From Akebia trifoliata (Eukaryota; Streptophyta; Magnoliopsida; Ranunculales; Lardizabalaceae): 64,000 nucleotides of DNA. Every line of letters begins with the position of its first letter. Position 1 is the first letter of the stretch. Shown one piece after another: positions 22,265-34,599 of this stretch. The position numbers were made by a program, and so were the translations under genes. Where the stretch lies: the NCBI GenBank assembly GCA_017979445.1, contig CM030707.1, forward strand, positions 23,938,586 through 24,002,585, in the 5' to 3' direction. Below the pieces are notes generated by a model. The model was not told where the DNA came from, ran no database searches, and was given only the letters and a program-made list of their open reading frames with translations.

Positions 22265-24136
22265 TGTAACACCCCAAATTTTTAATTCGTATCTCGAGGA
22301 AAATAAATAATGGAATTAAAAAAAAAATCTTGAAAGTGGGACCTTGTTTTGATCATTTTTAATAGAATCTGACCTCACCATTAGATTCAAAATGATCGAA
22401 AAACATAGTTTAGCCTGTAAGCACGCTCAAATGCTAGTCCGAATATAAAAGTTGCAAAATCCTCGATTACCGGGTCGGACCAGGCTAAAACAGTGACTTT
22501 TTATTAGAGCAATAATTTGTAAAATTCGATTATACCGTTGGGTTCATAACGAAAAATTATTCAACATGGACTATTTATTTGTCAAATTTGGAGACCAGAA
22601 AGTCGAATTATCGTCAAAAACGAAAACGACATCAAGTTTATGGGTCACCTCAGGCCAAAAATGTAAACTTTTGATGGAGAGATAATTTTTAGAAATTGAC
22701 TATACCATTAGATCCGGAACGAAAAATTAGATGAAATAGAGTATTCATTTGTCAGTTTTGGAATCCGGATGATCAAATTATCATCGATCGAAACAATTAA
22801 CAAAATACCGAATTCGTCCCACATTTTATTTAAATAATATTTTTAAAATTTTTTTCTCTCATCTTCCACACTCGTCCAAACAGTGCGAAAAAAAAAGACG
22901 AAAAAAAGAAATTTATTTTTCCTCCGATTTTTCCATTTCAGATTTCTCGCAAACAGTCCATTTTCGACGATCGCCGCAGAAGAGAAAAAAGTCCGCAGCT
23001 ACGTTCTCTACAAAACCCACCCAACCTTTCTTCGTTTCACTTTCTATTTCATCCAATATCATCAAAAATCAGCCGTATTTGGATACGAAAATTTCGAAAC
23101 TTTGACCTCGGATTTCGTCCGTTTCGGGGTCAAACCGTCTTTCGACGTAGAAGGGAGAAACGTCCGCAGCCTCATTCTCTACATAACCCAACCAAATTCC
23201 TTCCGTTTTCTCGTATTTTTCACCCCGTATAGTCAAAAATCAGCCGTATTTTTATACGGAGATTTTCGTAACTTCGACCTCGATTTTCATCGGTTTCGGG
23301 GTCAAACCGCCTTTCGCCGTAGAAGGGAGAAGAGACGAGCACATCGAGATCTTCAAAACCACCAGGTCGATTTCAAAAATCAGCCGCTTCAAAGTTCGAT
23401 CCGTCTCGATTTCCGCGCCGATCGCCTCGATTTTCACGCATACGCTTTGATCCTTTCGCCTAGAGATTGTAAGGAACTCTCAATTTCTATTAGTAATCGT
23501 AGATTGTGAAAATTGCATTTAGGATATTATTAAAAATTTGTGGTGAGTTTCCAAAGTATAGAATTCTTATGTTATGTAAAAATTCACGCTAGAAATTGCA
23601 TGTTTGATATGTTTAATTGTATTTTTAACAAATTATACGTGGGTAGGATATTTTATCGGGTTATTTCTGCCAGTTGGGTCCTGTGCACCGCTTGGACCCT
23701 GTTTTAATATAAGTTTTGTATTTTTTTTTTCGAGATTTTTGATAGAAATGAATTTCATAGTTAGAAAAACGATTTACTATTCAATTAACTCATGTTGAGT
23801 TGATGAATATCAGAAAATGGATGTTTTATTGAAGAGATTGAAAATTGTAAAAATCGGAAAAAGGGAAAAAGGGTATGAAACGGTAAAATGTCAGAGTCAC
23901 ACCCGAGGGGTGATGTCTGCATTTTATGTTGTTGTACTGTGTGTAGGTTGGTGAACAGATATCCAGGGATAATATTATTAGTTGCATGTTTATTTCCTTT
24001 CTGTTAGCGCGAGGCGCTGTTGAACGCCTTGGAATGCTAACATAAACAGAGGAGACCATGCCGAAATTTTGAGGTGCTACATAATACCTCGAGATCTGAC
24101 ATGGGGATTTGTGTTAGCGTTCGGCGGGGCGCCACA
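22265..24136 (+). repeat. 5' LTR, internally deleted
   Basis: This LTR is nearly identical to the 3' LTR except that it lacks 1286 bases corresponding to 28987-30272. The join is at 24018/24019 (GGCGCT then GTTGAACG). Since both LTRs are copied from one template at integration, the deletion came afterwards. Confidence 0.9.
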
Positions 24137-24138
24137 GA

Positions 24139-24150
24139 TGGTATCAGAGC
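24139..24150 (+). other. Primer binding site (initiator tRNA-Met type)
   Basis: TGGTATCAGAGC lies two bases after the CACA end of the 5' LTR. It is the standard complement of the 3' end of plant initiator tRNA-Met. Confidence 0.9.
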
Positions 24151-24529
24151 ATAGTATTAGATCCGTATGGGATACTGATCTGCTATGTTTTGAAGAGTTA
24201 GCTGATGCCACAGATAATAGAGTGATAATCATAGAGTGTCACTAGGAATTCGGTATCCGAGCTCATTAGTAGTTCCGTATTGGAATTACGAGTTCTTCTG
24301 TGTCTAGAAGTCTATAGAGCTTAGTAAGCCTAGGATAGGATTCTTGAATTGTTCTGTTAGTAATGGAAATGGGGTCCATTACTAAATTCCAAACTACGGT
24401 ACAAATTCATAGTTACGTAAGAGTGGTTTTGGCCTTATTCTGATACGTGCCTTATTACGGATAAACACAAGCGAGAGGAATAGACAAGGTAGAGGCCGAA
24501 ATGTAACGGAGACAAGACAAATTCTAGAT

Positions 24530-24910
24530 TAGACCACTGACCCTATGGCACAGCTAATGTCATTCATCGGACAGGTGGCTAAGTCTCATGACAAGTTTAG
24601 AGAAGAAATATGAATAACACAACCACCACCACTCGAAGTCAAATAAAAGGAAGACAATTAGTATCTAATAAGAGACAAATAATTACGAAACTAGCAAATT
24701 CATAGGAAAAATAATCATACTTGAGGAGCGAGATGATAGACATACCTACTCAATGGATGAAAGAATTTTATAAGAAACAACATTTACTACTAAATCAGTT
24801 GAAAAGAAGAGTTGTGATATATTATGAATGTGGTAAATTGGGATATAAGGAGAACAATATTCGGGTCAATATCAATCGATTAAAGATACGTGCCTCAAAA
24901 ATATGCTAGA
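24530..24910 (+). pseudogene. Gag remnant 1 with eroded zinc knuckle
   Basis: The plus strand reads TTDPMAQLMSFIGQVAKSHD near 24535, typical of a Ty3 gag N-terminus. Further on, at about 24815-24865, it reads VIYYECGKLGYKENNI, a CCHC zinc knuckle in which the first Cys, the His and the last Cys have become Tyr, Tyr and Ile. Stops and shifts intervene. Confidence 0.5.
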
Positions 24911-25379
24911 CAAACCAATTGAAGGAACAATAAGACCACCAGATTTAAATAAAGTTGATAATGTATTCGTGCCATCCCGAACAGACAAGACTAGCGATTG
25001 GAAGTGAGAGATGGTACAAGACTTACCACGATTGTAAGGCACACCACTAAATCCAAGAAATGAGGAAGTGTTGGACTTCTTCGCAAGAAACAAATACTAT
25101 TCCACCTTAGAGACCATTACCACAAGGTCGTGCCTTTGAAGAATAAGAAAATTTCCCAGTGCAAAGGACATGTAAATCTAAGGATGTGATTGTAGAATTT
25201 TCAATGATTATATCTATCAAGATTTGGGGACTTTTCCAATCCGGTTGAGGTCAATGAATGGGTTTTAAAGACCTGAAAGATCTTGATTATCATGTAGTAC
25301 CCAAGAGATCTGTGGATGACGGTGATTACATTCTAGTTGGACGAGGATGCTAATCATTAGTAACATTTTGAGATGAATG

Positions 25380-26030
25380 TATTTGGAGATGGATCGTTTG
25401 AGTGGGTAAACTTCGAGAGGATATTTCTCGATAGATTTATATCCGAGATTACTCGAGAAATCAAATACTAAGAGTTTTTGAGACTAGTGCAGGGTAATCT
25501 ATCAATTACAGAGACTAAGATATGATGTATATTAGGTTGTCACGATATGCTCCCGAGCTTATCCTGACAGATCTGTAGAAGGCCCGTAAATTCTTTAGAG
25601 GACTATAAACTTACCTAAGGGTCAGGAGATCGATGATTGAGATTACCAATTATAGAGATACGGTAAATCGAGCTTAAAGGATAGAATGAGAGGAGATAGA
25701 GTTTCAGACCTCCAAGGGACAAATGAGTTGACCTTAAATTTCTTTTCTTCCCAGATCAGATTCAGACAAGAAACCGATGTATTCGAGGCCAATCTCCTCC
25801 GAATATAGAACTCATATACTACTGAGTTGTAGAGTTTCCTATCACTGAGTTAGAGAGTAGTTGAAGCTCCAATGATGCCAATAGGGCCAAAGGAATCAAC
25901 AAGACAGGTTCAGAGCCTATAGACCCTAGTCTACCAACTGCCTACTCCACAGAGATCTACAAAGACAAGATCGTTGACATTGTTACGCATGTGATCAGGT
26001 AGGACACATCAAGAAAGAATGTCCTCTATC
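25380..26030 (+). pseudogene. Gag remnant 2 with intact CCHC motif
   Basis: Frames read FERIFLDRFISEITREIK and EFLRLVQGNLSITE near 25415-25495, then RYAPELILTDL near 25550 and VRRSMIEITNYRDTVNRA near 25620. These are the F...FF..Y(F/I), F..L.QG..(T/S)V and RYAPE blocks of Ty3 retrotransposon gag. At 25981-26022 CYACDQVGHIKKEC is a perfect Cx2Cx4Hx4C zinc knuckle. Several stop codons break the frame. Confidence 0.7.
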
Positions 26031-26109
26031 ACAGTCGCGAGCAAGGATTGTGACTCAGGAGAAAGTACCTGTCTCCAACGAAGTTTTGGAAGGTACAATT
26101 TCTAAGTAT

Positions 26110-26280
26110 AATGTTAGAACGTGGAGTTTTACTCAATATTGGTTCCTCTAGATTATATAATTCTATGAAGAGTTTGCATACTTGCTAGAGGTAGAAACCA
26201 CTGACACAGGTCAAGTAATGAAATTATTTATACCATTGGGAAGCCTAATGACTGAACTATTAGATAAAGCAGTTCTTGCT
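26110..26280 (+). pseudogene. Protease remnant
   Basis: After the knuckle the plus strand reads GVLLNIGSSRLYNSMK, resembling the D(T/S)G(A/S)S active-site loop of the retrotransposon aspartic protease with its Asp changed to Asn. It then continues EFAYLLEVETTDTGQVM. Similarity fades by about 26280, where the pol region would have begun. Confidence 0.45.
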
Positions 26281-27226
26281 TTACGACTTCTTGAATCGAT
26301 TCTCCTCATTTGAAAATATAGATCCTCTTTTTCCTTTCATCTTTCTATCATCGGTGTCGGCTCTAACTCTTCTTTTGCCTTCTCATTTCACGATCGCCTT
26401 CTAGTAGAGGAATTCATTATTATCGTTCTCGTTACGTGATCAATGTTTTCTATAAACAAGCGCTCACTTCGAGACTTCGATTGCGACTCATTTTCACGCC
26501 TTGAAATGAAAGCGTTATAAGTAAAGATTATGATTTTGTAGAAGCAGCGGCTACCACCTACCTGTGCCCACATCCATCCTAAAGAGATTTAGTAAAGTAT
26601 AAGTTAGGAGGTGGATCGATATAAAATGTGAGAAAGAATAATCTTGTGACAATGTTGTATTAATGGTGACTTAATAGAATTGTGAGAAAACAGATATAGG
26701 ATTTAGCCCATCGAGTAAGATTTTAAATTATAAAGGTTATGACAGAGGTTTTGAGGAAATATCACCATAAGTAGAAAATGTAATATTGAATTGAATATAA
26801 AGATAATTGTATGTTTGCGATAAGACTATGCATTGAGGAGTAATATTCCTACCAAGTATGAGTAAAACATAATAGACGATGTAATTGATGAGAGAAGTAA
26901 AGATGAAGAATAAAGAAGATGTGAAAGGATTGTGGTTGATAGACATTGGTGGGCAAGTGATACAAGGTGAATTGATTATTATTTTATGATTATACAAATA
27001 ATGGATTAGTTGGAGTATGAGTTTGAAATAGAGTGATTAATTAATGAAAGTGTTGGGTTGACAGAAAATGGCAGATATAAGTCTACGAGCTATAAATGAG
27101 ATTGACTTGGGACTAACAATAGATGGTAATCGAAAATAAGCGTTGTCTCTTATTTATGTCGTGTTAGTGGAATCGCAACAAAGCTCAATAAGGTATGATT
27201 TCAATTTCGAGGACGAAATTTTTATT
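26281..27226 (+). other. Non-coding internal region replacing pol
   Basis: I find no reverse transcriptase, RNase H, integrase or chromodomain text in either strand. The last part (TTTCAATTTCGAGGACGAAATTTTTATT before the polypurine tract) resembles the usual 3' end of such elements. The middle 900 bases are unidentified. Confidence 0.5.
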
Positions 27227-27239
27227 AAGGGGGGGAGAA
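27227..27239 (+). other. Polypurine tract
   Basis: AAGGGGGGGAGAA directly abuts the TG of the 3' LTR, the standard plus-strand primer position. Confidence 0.9.
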
Positions 27240-30200
27240 TGTAACACCCCAAATTTTTAATTCGTATCTCGAGGAAAATAAATAGTGGAATTAAAAAAAA
27301 ATCTTGAAAGTGAGACCTTGTTTTGATCATTTTTAATAGAATCTGACCTCACCATTAGATTCAAAATGATCGAAAAACATAGTTTAGCCTGTAAGCACGC
27401 TCAAATGCTAGTCCGAATATAAAAGTTGCAAAATCCTCGATTACCGGGTCGGACCAGGCTAAAACAGTGACTTTTTATTAGAGCAATAATTTGTAAAATT
27501 CGATTATACCGTTGGGTTCATAACGAAAAATTATTCAACATGGACTATTTATTTGTCAAATTTGGAGACCAGAAAGTCGAATTATCGTCAAAAACGAAAA
27601 CGACATCAAGTTTATGGGTCACCTCAGGCCAAAAATGTAAACTTTTGATGGAGAGATAATTTTTAGAAATTGACTATACCATTAGATCCGGAACGAAAAA
27701 TTAGATGAAATAGAGTATTCATTTGTCAGTTTTGGAATCCGGATGATCAAATTATCATCGATCGAAACAATTAACAAAATACCGAATTCGTCCCACATTT
27801 TATTTAAATAATATTTTTAAAAATTTTTTTCTCTCATCTTCCACACTCGTCCAAACAGTGCGAAAAAAAAAGACGAAAAAAAGAAATTTATTTTTCCTCC
27901 GATTTTTCCATTTCAGATCTCTCGCAAACGGTCCATTTTCGACGATCGCCGCAAAAGAGAAAAAGGTCCGCAGCTACGTTCTCTACAAAACCCACCCAAC
28001 CTTTCTTCGTTTCACTTTCTATTTCATCCAATATCATCAAAAATCAGCCGTATTTGGATACGAAAATTTCGAAACTTTGACCTCGGATTTCGTCCGTTTC
28101 GGGGTCAAACCGTCTTTCGACGTAGAAGGGAGAAACGTCCGCAGCCTCATTCTCTACATAACCCAACCAAATTCCTTCCGTTTTCTCGTATTTTTCACCC
28201 CGTATAGTCAAAAATCAGCCGTATTTTTATACGGAGATTTTCGTAACTTCGACCTCAATTTTCATCGGTTTCGGGGTCAAACCGCCTTTCGCCGTAGAAG
28301 GGAGAAGAGCACATCGAGATCTTCAAAACCACCAGGTCGATTTCAAAAATCAGTCGCTTCGAAGTTCGGTCCGTCTCGATTTCCGTGCCGATCGCCTCGA
28401 TTTTCACGCACACGCTTTGATCCTTTCGCCTAGAGATTGTAAGGAACTCTCAATTTCTATTAGTAATCGTAGATTGTGAAAATTGCATTTAGGATATTAT
28501 TAAAAATTTGTGGTGAGTTTCCAAAGTATAGAATTCTTATGTTATGTAAAAATTCACGCTAGAAATTGCATGTTTGATATGTTTAATTGTATTTTTAACA
28601 AATTATACGTGGGTAGGATATTTTATCGGGTTATTTCTGCCAGTTGGGTCCTGTGCACCGCTTGGACCCTGTTTTAATATAAGTTTTGTATTTTTTTTCG
28701 AGATTTTTGATAGAAATGAATTTCATAGTTAGAAAAACGATTTACTATTCAATTAACTCATGTTGAGTTGATGAATATCAGAAAATGGATGTTTTATTGA
28801 AGAGATTGAAAATTGTAAAAATCGAAAAAAGGGAAAAAGGGTATGAAACGGTAAAATGTTAGAGTCACACCCGAGGGGTGATGTCTGCATTTTATGTTGT
28901 TGTGTTGTGTGTAGGTTGGTGAACAGATATCCAGGGATAATATTATTAGTTGCATGTTTATTTCCTTTCTGTTAGCGCGAGGCGCTATTTACGTTTCCGT
29001 TATGTTATTTATTTTAGGCCGGGTGGCCACACTTGCATGGTAGGAAACTGGATATCTATTCTCAACCTTGTATTGTTAATTTCTCTTTTATTTTCAAATG
29101 AAAATAATATACATATGTAGCTATTTTGTGAGCTGTTAAAGAGTTTGTGAATGCCTGAAGGGATAGTGCGTCATATCATCCGGAGTGGTGTACTATCCTG
29201 GGATGTACGGTAGGGACCACCAAGCTCATACGTGGTATGGGACGCGTATGAGAGTGGAGTCACAACTGGAATCCGGGTTTATTCCTCTCTATCTTTACCA
29301 GTGAACTTGTAATGTAAAGGTGGTCGTATACGAATGGTTTGTATATTTGAGAATCATATGTACGCCTGATAGGCATAGACGAAGATGATTGGTCAGTGAT
29401 CACTAACAATCTATAGTAGTCGAATGTTCTGACACATCGAAAAGACACCCATTGCTTACGGTCACGTCAAACGGCCAGTCTGAGCCGGATAAATGGTCAA
29501 CCAAACGTGGTAAGTGCAGCGATCGGCCACAAAATCAGGAACTAAAAGCCAGAGGGAAATTGTATCATCATGTCCCGACTGGGAGCGATCCAGTCATGAA
29601 TCCCAACACTCTAATTCCAATACTCCACCATGGTGTATTATGTATCTGTTGCTTATTTTGATATATAAAATGAAATGCATGTTTATTATTTTCATTTGAT
29701 CAATTAGATTTGTATAAAAAGAGAATGTTATAGTGAGTACTGCTGATCGATGTAATGTGAGTTTTAAAAGGTTTAGTTGCTCATCCCTGGCTATATATAC
29801 CAGTTAATCGTAGGTTTCTTCTGTAAAACTTTGTTTATTTTAAAATGATTCAGTATGTTTATTCGTTCATGTTAGGAGAGGTTATTGGCAGAAATTGTTG
29901 CTTCCTTACTGGGTAACCATTGTTACTCACCCTTTCCTTCTCCATTTTTTTTAGTTTCAAATCTGAAGCTTGGCGAAACAAATGTAGAACAAGAGCGAGG
30001 ATCATCTGGTTGGTCAGATAGACAACCAGAGTCCGTCACCTGGTAAGTATTAGGGCTATACCCCCTAGTGGTGTCAGTTTCTCCAGGTAGTCTTATAGAT
30101 TCTGTCTTGAGTGTTAGGAATTATGTTAGAGTGAGGAATTTTGTATAATCCTGTATATAATTTTTCTTCTTCCGCACTCTGATCTATCGAACATTATTAG

Positions 30201-30390
30201 ACGTATATAGGCTTCCGCTAGTATTATATTTTGTACATGTATGCAGGATTGTATGTCGTTTATCTGGTGCAGGTTGAACACCTTGGAATGCTAACATAAA
30301 CAGAGGAGACCATGTCGAAATTTCGAGGTGCTACATAATACCTCGAGATCTGACATGGGGATTTGTGTTAGCGTTCGGCGGGACGCCACA
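27240..30390 (+). repeat. 3' LTR, full length
   Basis: It runs from TGTAACACCCC to GACGCCACA over 3151 bases. It contains the same threefold diverged repeat (about 27960-28330, GGGGTCAAACCG...GTAGAAGGG) as the other copies. Open frames there are maintained only by shared ancestry. Confidence 0.9.
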
Positions 30391-30395
30391 AGTTT

Positions 30396-30660
30396 TAGGC
30401 TCTTATTGATGAGAAAAATGCAATTTAGACTCTTGCAAATGAGCAAATGTAGTTTAAGCTCTTGCTAAGGAGTAATGCACAGTTTAGGTTCTTGCAAAGG
30501 AGCAAAAAATAATTTTAGGCTCTTGCTAAGGAGTAATAGGCAGTTTTAAGCTCTTATTGAGGAGTAAAATGCAGTTTAGACTCTTGGAAAGGACCAAATG
30601 CAGTTTAGGCTATTGTAAATGGGCAAATGCAGTTTAGATTCTTGCTAAGGAGCAAATGCT
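30396..30660 (-). repeat. About 40-bp minisatellite in Tat-A 3' UTR, right half
   Basis: This is the continuation of the 21851-22259 array after the Ty3 insertion, with the same GTTTAGGCTCTTGCTAAGGAGC-type unit, about six to seven units. Confidence 0.8.
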
Positions 30661-32883
30661 AATAAAGTGTTTATGTAAAATAGTTTTGATAATTATTGGC
30701 CTCGGGTATTTCGATACCTTGTTTTCAAGGAATTTTTTGCCATAATCCCAAAATACTAGTTTGGCATGATGCATACATAAAACTCTTTATTTGTTTGTTT
30801 GTTTTTTTTTTTTTTTTTAAATCATCCTTTTAGTATGAGAAAAATAATCATGTCAAGAATTTGCATTATTGAATATTGACCAGGGTGTACTTGTCAAATA
30901 GAAAGTATTTTTTCTCAATACTCTTTAAGGTTTTTTAAAGTCATCCCCACCATCGAATATCGATGAAATGATAGAAAATGACTGGATGGTGTGATGATTG
31001 GTGGTAGATTTTAAAATCTGTTCGAGATATTGATAGATCGATGATTATTTAGACTTCTAATCTTTTTAAGGTAGAGACTGATTGATTGATAAAGATGATA
31101 TTTTTATTTCATTTCTTTTATTATTTTTTTGTTGCCATATATGCCCCTGATCCAATTACGATTTTTACCAAATCCAGCTTCATAATTTTTGTTGTGCATC
31201 GATGCCCTTTTAGGTTTTCACCGTGCTTATAGTATTTGATATTGTTATTATTTGATTCTTTTACTCACAATGCCTTTGTAGGTTTTCATTGTGCCCTTTC
31301 AAATCATGATACACTTCTTGTAAACTCCTCTGAGATAGCTATTCCTTCATTGCCAACGAGTATTTGTGGTAGAAATATTCTTTCCAAACCATTTCTCGAC
31401 AAGAGAAGACTTGATTTTTGGATGTAACGTGGATAGGGTTGATGTTCACAAAGAAATAGTATAGGCTCAAAAATGGAATTTTATATAATGGATAGATTGA
31501 ACCGAGGGTTTAACTTTTATTATCTTTTATATGAGAAGAAAAACTAATATCTTTTTGCGTGAGGTAAAACTCGTTTACTCACGTTTGAAAGCATCAAGTG
31601 TGATGGTGGATTTAGAAGACTGCCCAAGCATGGGGTCTGACATGGTTTAGCCTTATTGAATTCCTTGATTTCGTAGCATGAGACTTATTTGAAATCTTGG
31701 ATTTGATGAAATTGGATGATTAATGAAAAATAATTACTCAAGCATAGGGTCTAGCAGAGTTTGCTTTATTAATTTCTCGATTTCGTGGCGCATAACTTGT
31801 TTAAAATCTTGGATTTGATGGATTTTGAGACGATTGATGCTTTTAACCATGCTTTATTGAGTTTGATCCGAGCCACTTTGAACATGATCCTTTTTCCTTA
31901 TTTTTCATAAATGATATATATTTTTTTCATTTTTCAAAATTACCCCAATGTGAGGTGGTATTCCCCGATTTTAAATAATTGAAGGATAAGGAGGGTTCGA
32001 GTGGGTTGACTAGCGGTAGATATCTTAGGATAGTAGAAGGAAGACATCTCTTCATTTCGAGATTTGATTTTTCAAGAATATCTCTTGATATCATTTAACG
32101 TTTGTCAGCTTAAGAGATAAATTTTTTGCAGATTTGAATCTCTAACGGTGATTGGTCTTTTGTGATTGGATTTGAATCTTTTTGCACAAGGGTCAAACCA
32201 TTTTGCCAGATTTTCGTTGATCTGCTCTTCTTTTCGACATTCTTTTGATGCACTCATTTACTTGTTGATCTTTTTTATGTGCTTTCTAGGGATTTATAAA
32301 ATTGTTCATTTAGGCTTGCCCCTTAATCAACATATATCTTTTTCATTTTCTTTTTTGATAAGTCTTGCGAGAAAAATTTTCAAAAAAGAAAAAATCAACA
32401 CATCGTTTACATGAACTTTTTTCAAGTTGTGAGTTTCATTGGAGAATTGAACATTGTAGTATAAGTGGTTGGTTGAAATCATACTTGATGCTTTTAAAAT
32501 GAAGGCTTTTGATGAATGAATGGGATTTTTGATTGTCTTGGGATTGAAAAATATTGAAAATGCCCCAGTTTAAGTAAAAAAGTTTTATTATTTTACCGTT
32601 GACAATTTATATTCATGTGGGTCAGGAGTAATCAAAAGGGGTTAAGAGGGTGTGACGATAATCTTTAGGTTTCTTGAGTCATCTTTCAATCTCTTATTGA
32701 ATTGAATCTAATTTTTTAAAATTTGACAAGACACCCATGTCGTTCATCAACTCCAAAATCTTTGTACTCATTAAGCTCATAATTGAAAGATATTTTTGAA
32801 ATGGTTTGATTTTTTTTTCTGAAAATAAATATTTTTTATTTTTTATTTTTTGAGATAGGTAATAATAATTTTTTTTTTAAACA
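30661..32883 (-). other. Tat-A 3' untranslated region, continued
   Basis: Blocks match the Tat-C 3' UTR in order: 31130-31440 (GCATCGATGCCCTTTTAGGTTTTCACCGTGC), 31620-31830 and about 32580-32630 (ATTTATATTCATGTGGGTCAGGAGT, against TTTATCCTCATGCGGGCCAGGAGT at 45205). No pol-like frame is present where Tat-C has pol. Open frames such as 32166-32414 are not recognisable proteins. Confidence 0.55.
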
Positions 32884-33565
32884 GGCCTTCTAAATTAATA
32901 CCTTTCGTGAGGACGAAGGTCCGATAAATATTCCTAGGAAGGAATTGCGACCTTTTTTTTTATTAAAAAATTTTATTTTATATATATTTTTTTAAGATGG
33001 ACATTCTAAATTAAGGGTCCCGTTCAGCACCCTAAGCTTTACCACACATTTTGACAAACGTGTTTTGTCTTACATGGGTTAGAAGTTTTGGAATGGGCTG
33101 ATTTTTGGTGAGGATGATCTCTATGGTGAGGAGATCATCCTCACCAAAAATCAGCTCATTCCAAAACTTCTAACCCCGTCAAAAATGGTTTACAAAAAAT
33201 GGACGGTCCACGATTTTTCAACGTGTAAACATGGGGCTAAACATTTCGGAATGGGCTGATTTTTGGGGAGGATGATCTTCTAATCATAGATATCATCCTC
33301 ACCAAAAATCAGCTCATTCCAAAACTTCTAACCCATATAGGACAAAAACGTTTGTTAAAGTGTGTGGTAAAACTTAGGGTGCTGAACATTTCCCCTAAAT
33401 TAATACCCTTCATGAGGATGAATGTCAGATAAATACTCTCAAGAAGGGAATGCAACCCTCATTTTTTTTGAATTTTTGAATTTTTTTAAAGATGGACATT
33501 CTAAATTAATACCCTTCTTGAAGACGAATATGCAATAAATATTCCCAAGAAGGGAATGCATATTT
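32884..33565. repeat. Threefold repeat around TTCTAAATTAATACC
   Basis: Three diverged copies of a roughly 100-base unit (TTCTAAATTAATACC.TTC.TGA.GACGAA....AATA..C..AAGAAGGGAATGC) start at about 32888, 33004 and 33503. The middle copy is split by the Mutator-like MITE. Confidence 0.75.
33015..33394. mobile_element. 380-bp Mutator-like MITE with two hairpins
   Basis: The 9-base CTAAATTAA flanks both ends (33006-33014 and 33395-33403). The terminal inverted repeats start GGG and share GTTCAGCACCCTAAG, (G/T)TTTACCACACA and ACAAACG, extending about 110 bases. Two near-perfect internal hairpins are present: 33078-33123 pairs with 33131-33176, and a second lies around 33250-33340. The neighbouring repeat copies at 32888 and 33503 show the unoccupied target, confirming the duplication. 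Confidence 0.85.
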
Positions 33566-33639
33566 TTTAAAATTTTCTTTTTACCTTTTGACTTTTTCTG
33601 AGTAGATCATCATGCTTATGCCTAAAATTTTACAAAATC

Positions 33640-34150
33640 AAAGATCAAGTCAATTCAGATCCCATCATCGACTCAATTTGCCACTTGAACTAAAGTTGAG
33701 AAATTGGCAGTTGTGTGATCCACAAGATAAGTATAGAATGAGTGCCCTAGTGTTAAGATAAATAGATGTTCATCCCCTGCTTGATCATGGGTGACTTTAC
33801 TTGGGAAGTTGACTCTCGCCATCTCTGGGCATATTCCTTTATTGCTTCTTTAGGCTTGCATGTCATCATTGTCATATCACTTCTGTTCAATCCGACATTC
33901 GTGTTGAACTATAATTGTGCAAGAACATCTCAGTCAAGTCTTGCCCATTGATGAGTGAATGGTCCAGTCCCGAGAACCATTTAAGGGTCGGTCCAATCAA
34001 ACTTTTCTGAAACACTTATACCAGTAACCTATCATCTTCGCCGAACTGGCACATTGATCCGTAGTATAGTTTTAGTTGCGACAGAGGGCACCCTATCCTG
34101 TTGTACTTCTCAAATTCTAGACATTTAAATTTAGTTGGTAGTTACACGTA
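33640..34150 (-). pseudogene. Tat-A gag remnant
   Basis: The minus strand reads, with frameshifts, GCPLSQLKLYYGSMCQFGED, VFQKSLIGPTLKWFSGLDHS and DLTEMFLHNYS, then in another frame NTNVGLNRSDMTMMTCKPKE and AIKEYAQRWRESTSQVK. These match the core of Tat/Ogre-lineage gag (FQ.SL.G.A..W...LD, W.DL...FL..Y, D...L....K...E.F.EYA.RWR). This is the only gag recognisable in the three Tat elements apart from traces in Tat-B. It is not functional. Confidence 0.7.
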
Positions 34151-34389
34151 GGGATAAAAACAGAGGTCCTTGAACTAGTTCCCCCCCAGGTGTTGGTATC
34201 CTTGATTATTCTCATATCTTCTTGGAGAAACTCAATATGTTAGGCTATCTTCTCGTATGTTGTGTTCTTGACTTTGTGGCCTTGTAATCACATTTGTCAT
34301 CGTGAATGACCATAAGAGGTGGTCAATTCTATGAAATGTAGAGTGGTCGCCCTTGATATCTTGAAATTATGGATGGGTCACATCAAACA

Positions 34390-34530
34390 GGGCAAGCATT
34401 GGCACTGAGTTGGCATCAACGCGAAGTTGGGCATTTCTCTACTGGTTTGCGAGATAGTTCATTAATGTGGAGCTGACATAATGTTATTAAAGTTCTTAAG
34501 AGATTTCATCAGCACAAGACTAGCATCAAC
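34390..34530 (-). repeat. Decayed units of the 57-bp array
   Basis: TTGGCACTGAGTTGGCATCA and CATCAGCACAAGACTAGCAT are degenerate versions of the unit that is expanded in Tat-C at 49345-51625 (CATCAGCACGGAGCTGGCAT). About three units are discernible, immediately 5' of gag. Confidence 0.65.
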
Positions 34531-34599
34531 AAGGAGTTGGGGAAATTTATAAAAAAACTCATTTTAGTATGACAAATATTTTGTACTAGAAAAGGGTAT

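Larger units (their letters stand above)
22265..30390 (+). mobile_element. Gag-only Ty3 element with 3.1-kb LTRs
   Basis: LTRs at 22265-24136 and 27240-30390 are in direct orientation, with perfect 5-base target duplications AGTTT (22260-22264, 30391-30395). A primer site complementary to initiator tRNA-Met follows the 5' LTR, and a polypurine tract precedes the 3' LTR. The 3.1-kb internal region contains gag and a trace of protease but no reverse transcriptase, RNase H or integrase, so the copy is non-autonomous. The LTR size, TGTAACACCCC start and primer site fit the Tekay/Del group, which I infer and cannot prove without pol. Confidence 0.85.

Noticed and set aside
22883..23509. 208-codon frame in the 5' LTR, with counterparts at 27858-28433 and 13864-14271
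   Set aside because: It coincides with a threefold DNA repeat inside LTRs. It differs in length between copies through small indels and has no recognisable domain. Shared ancestry of the LTRs explains its conservation.
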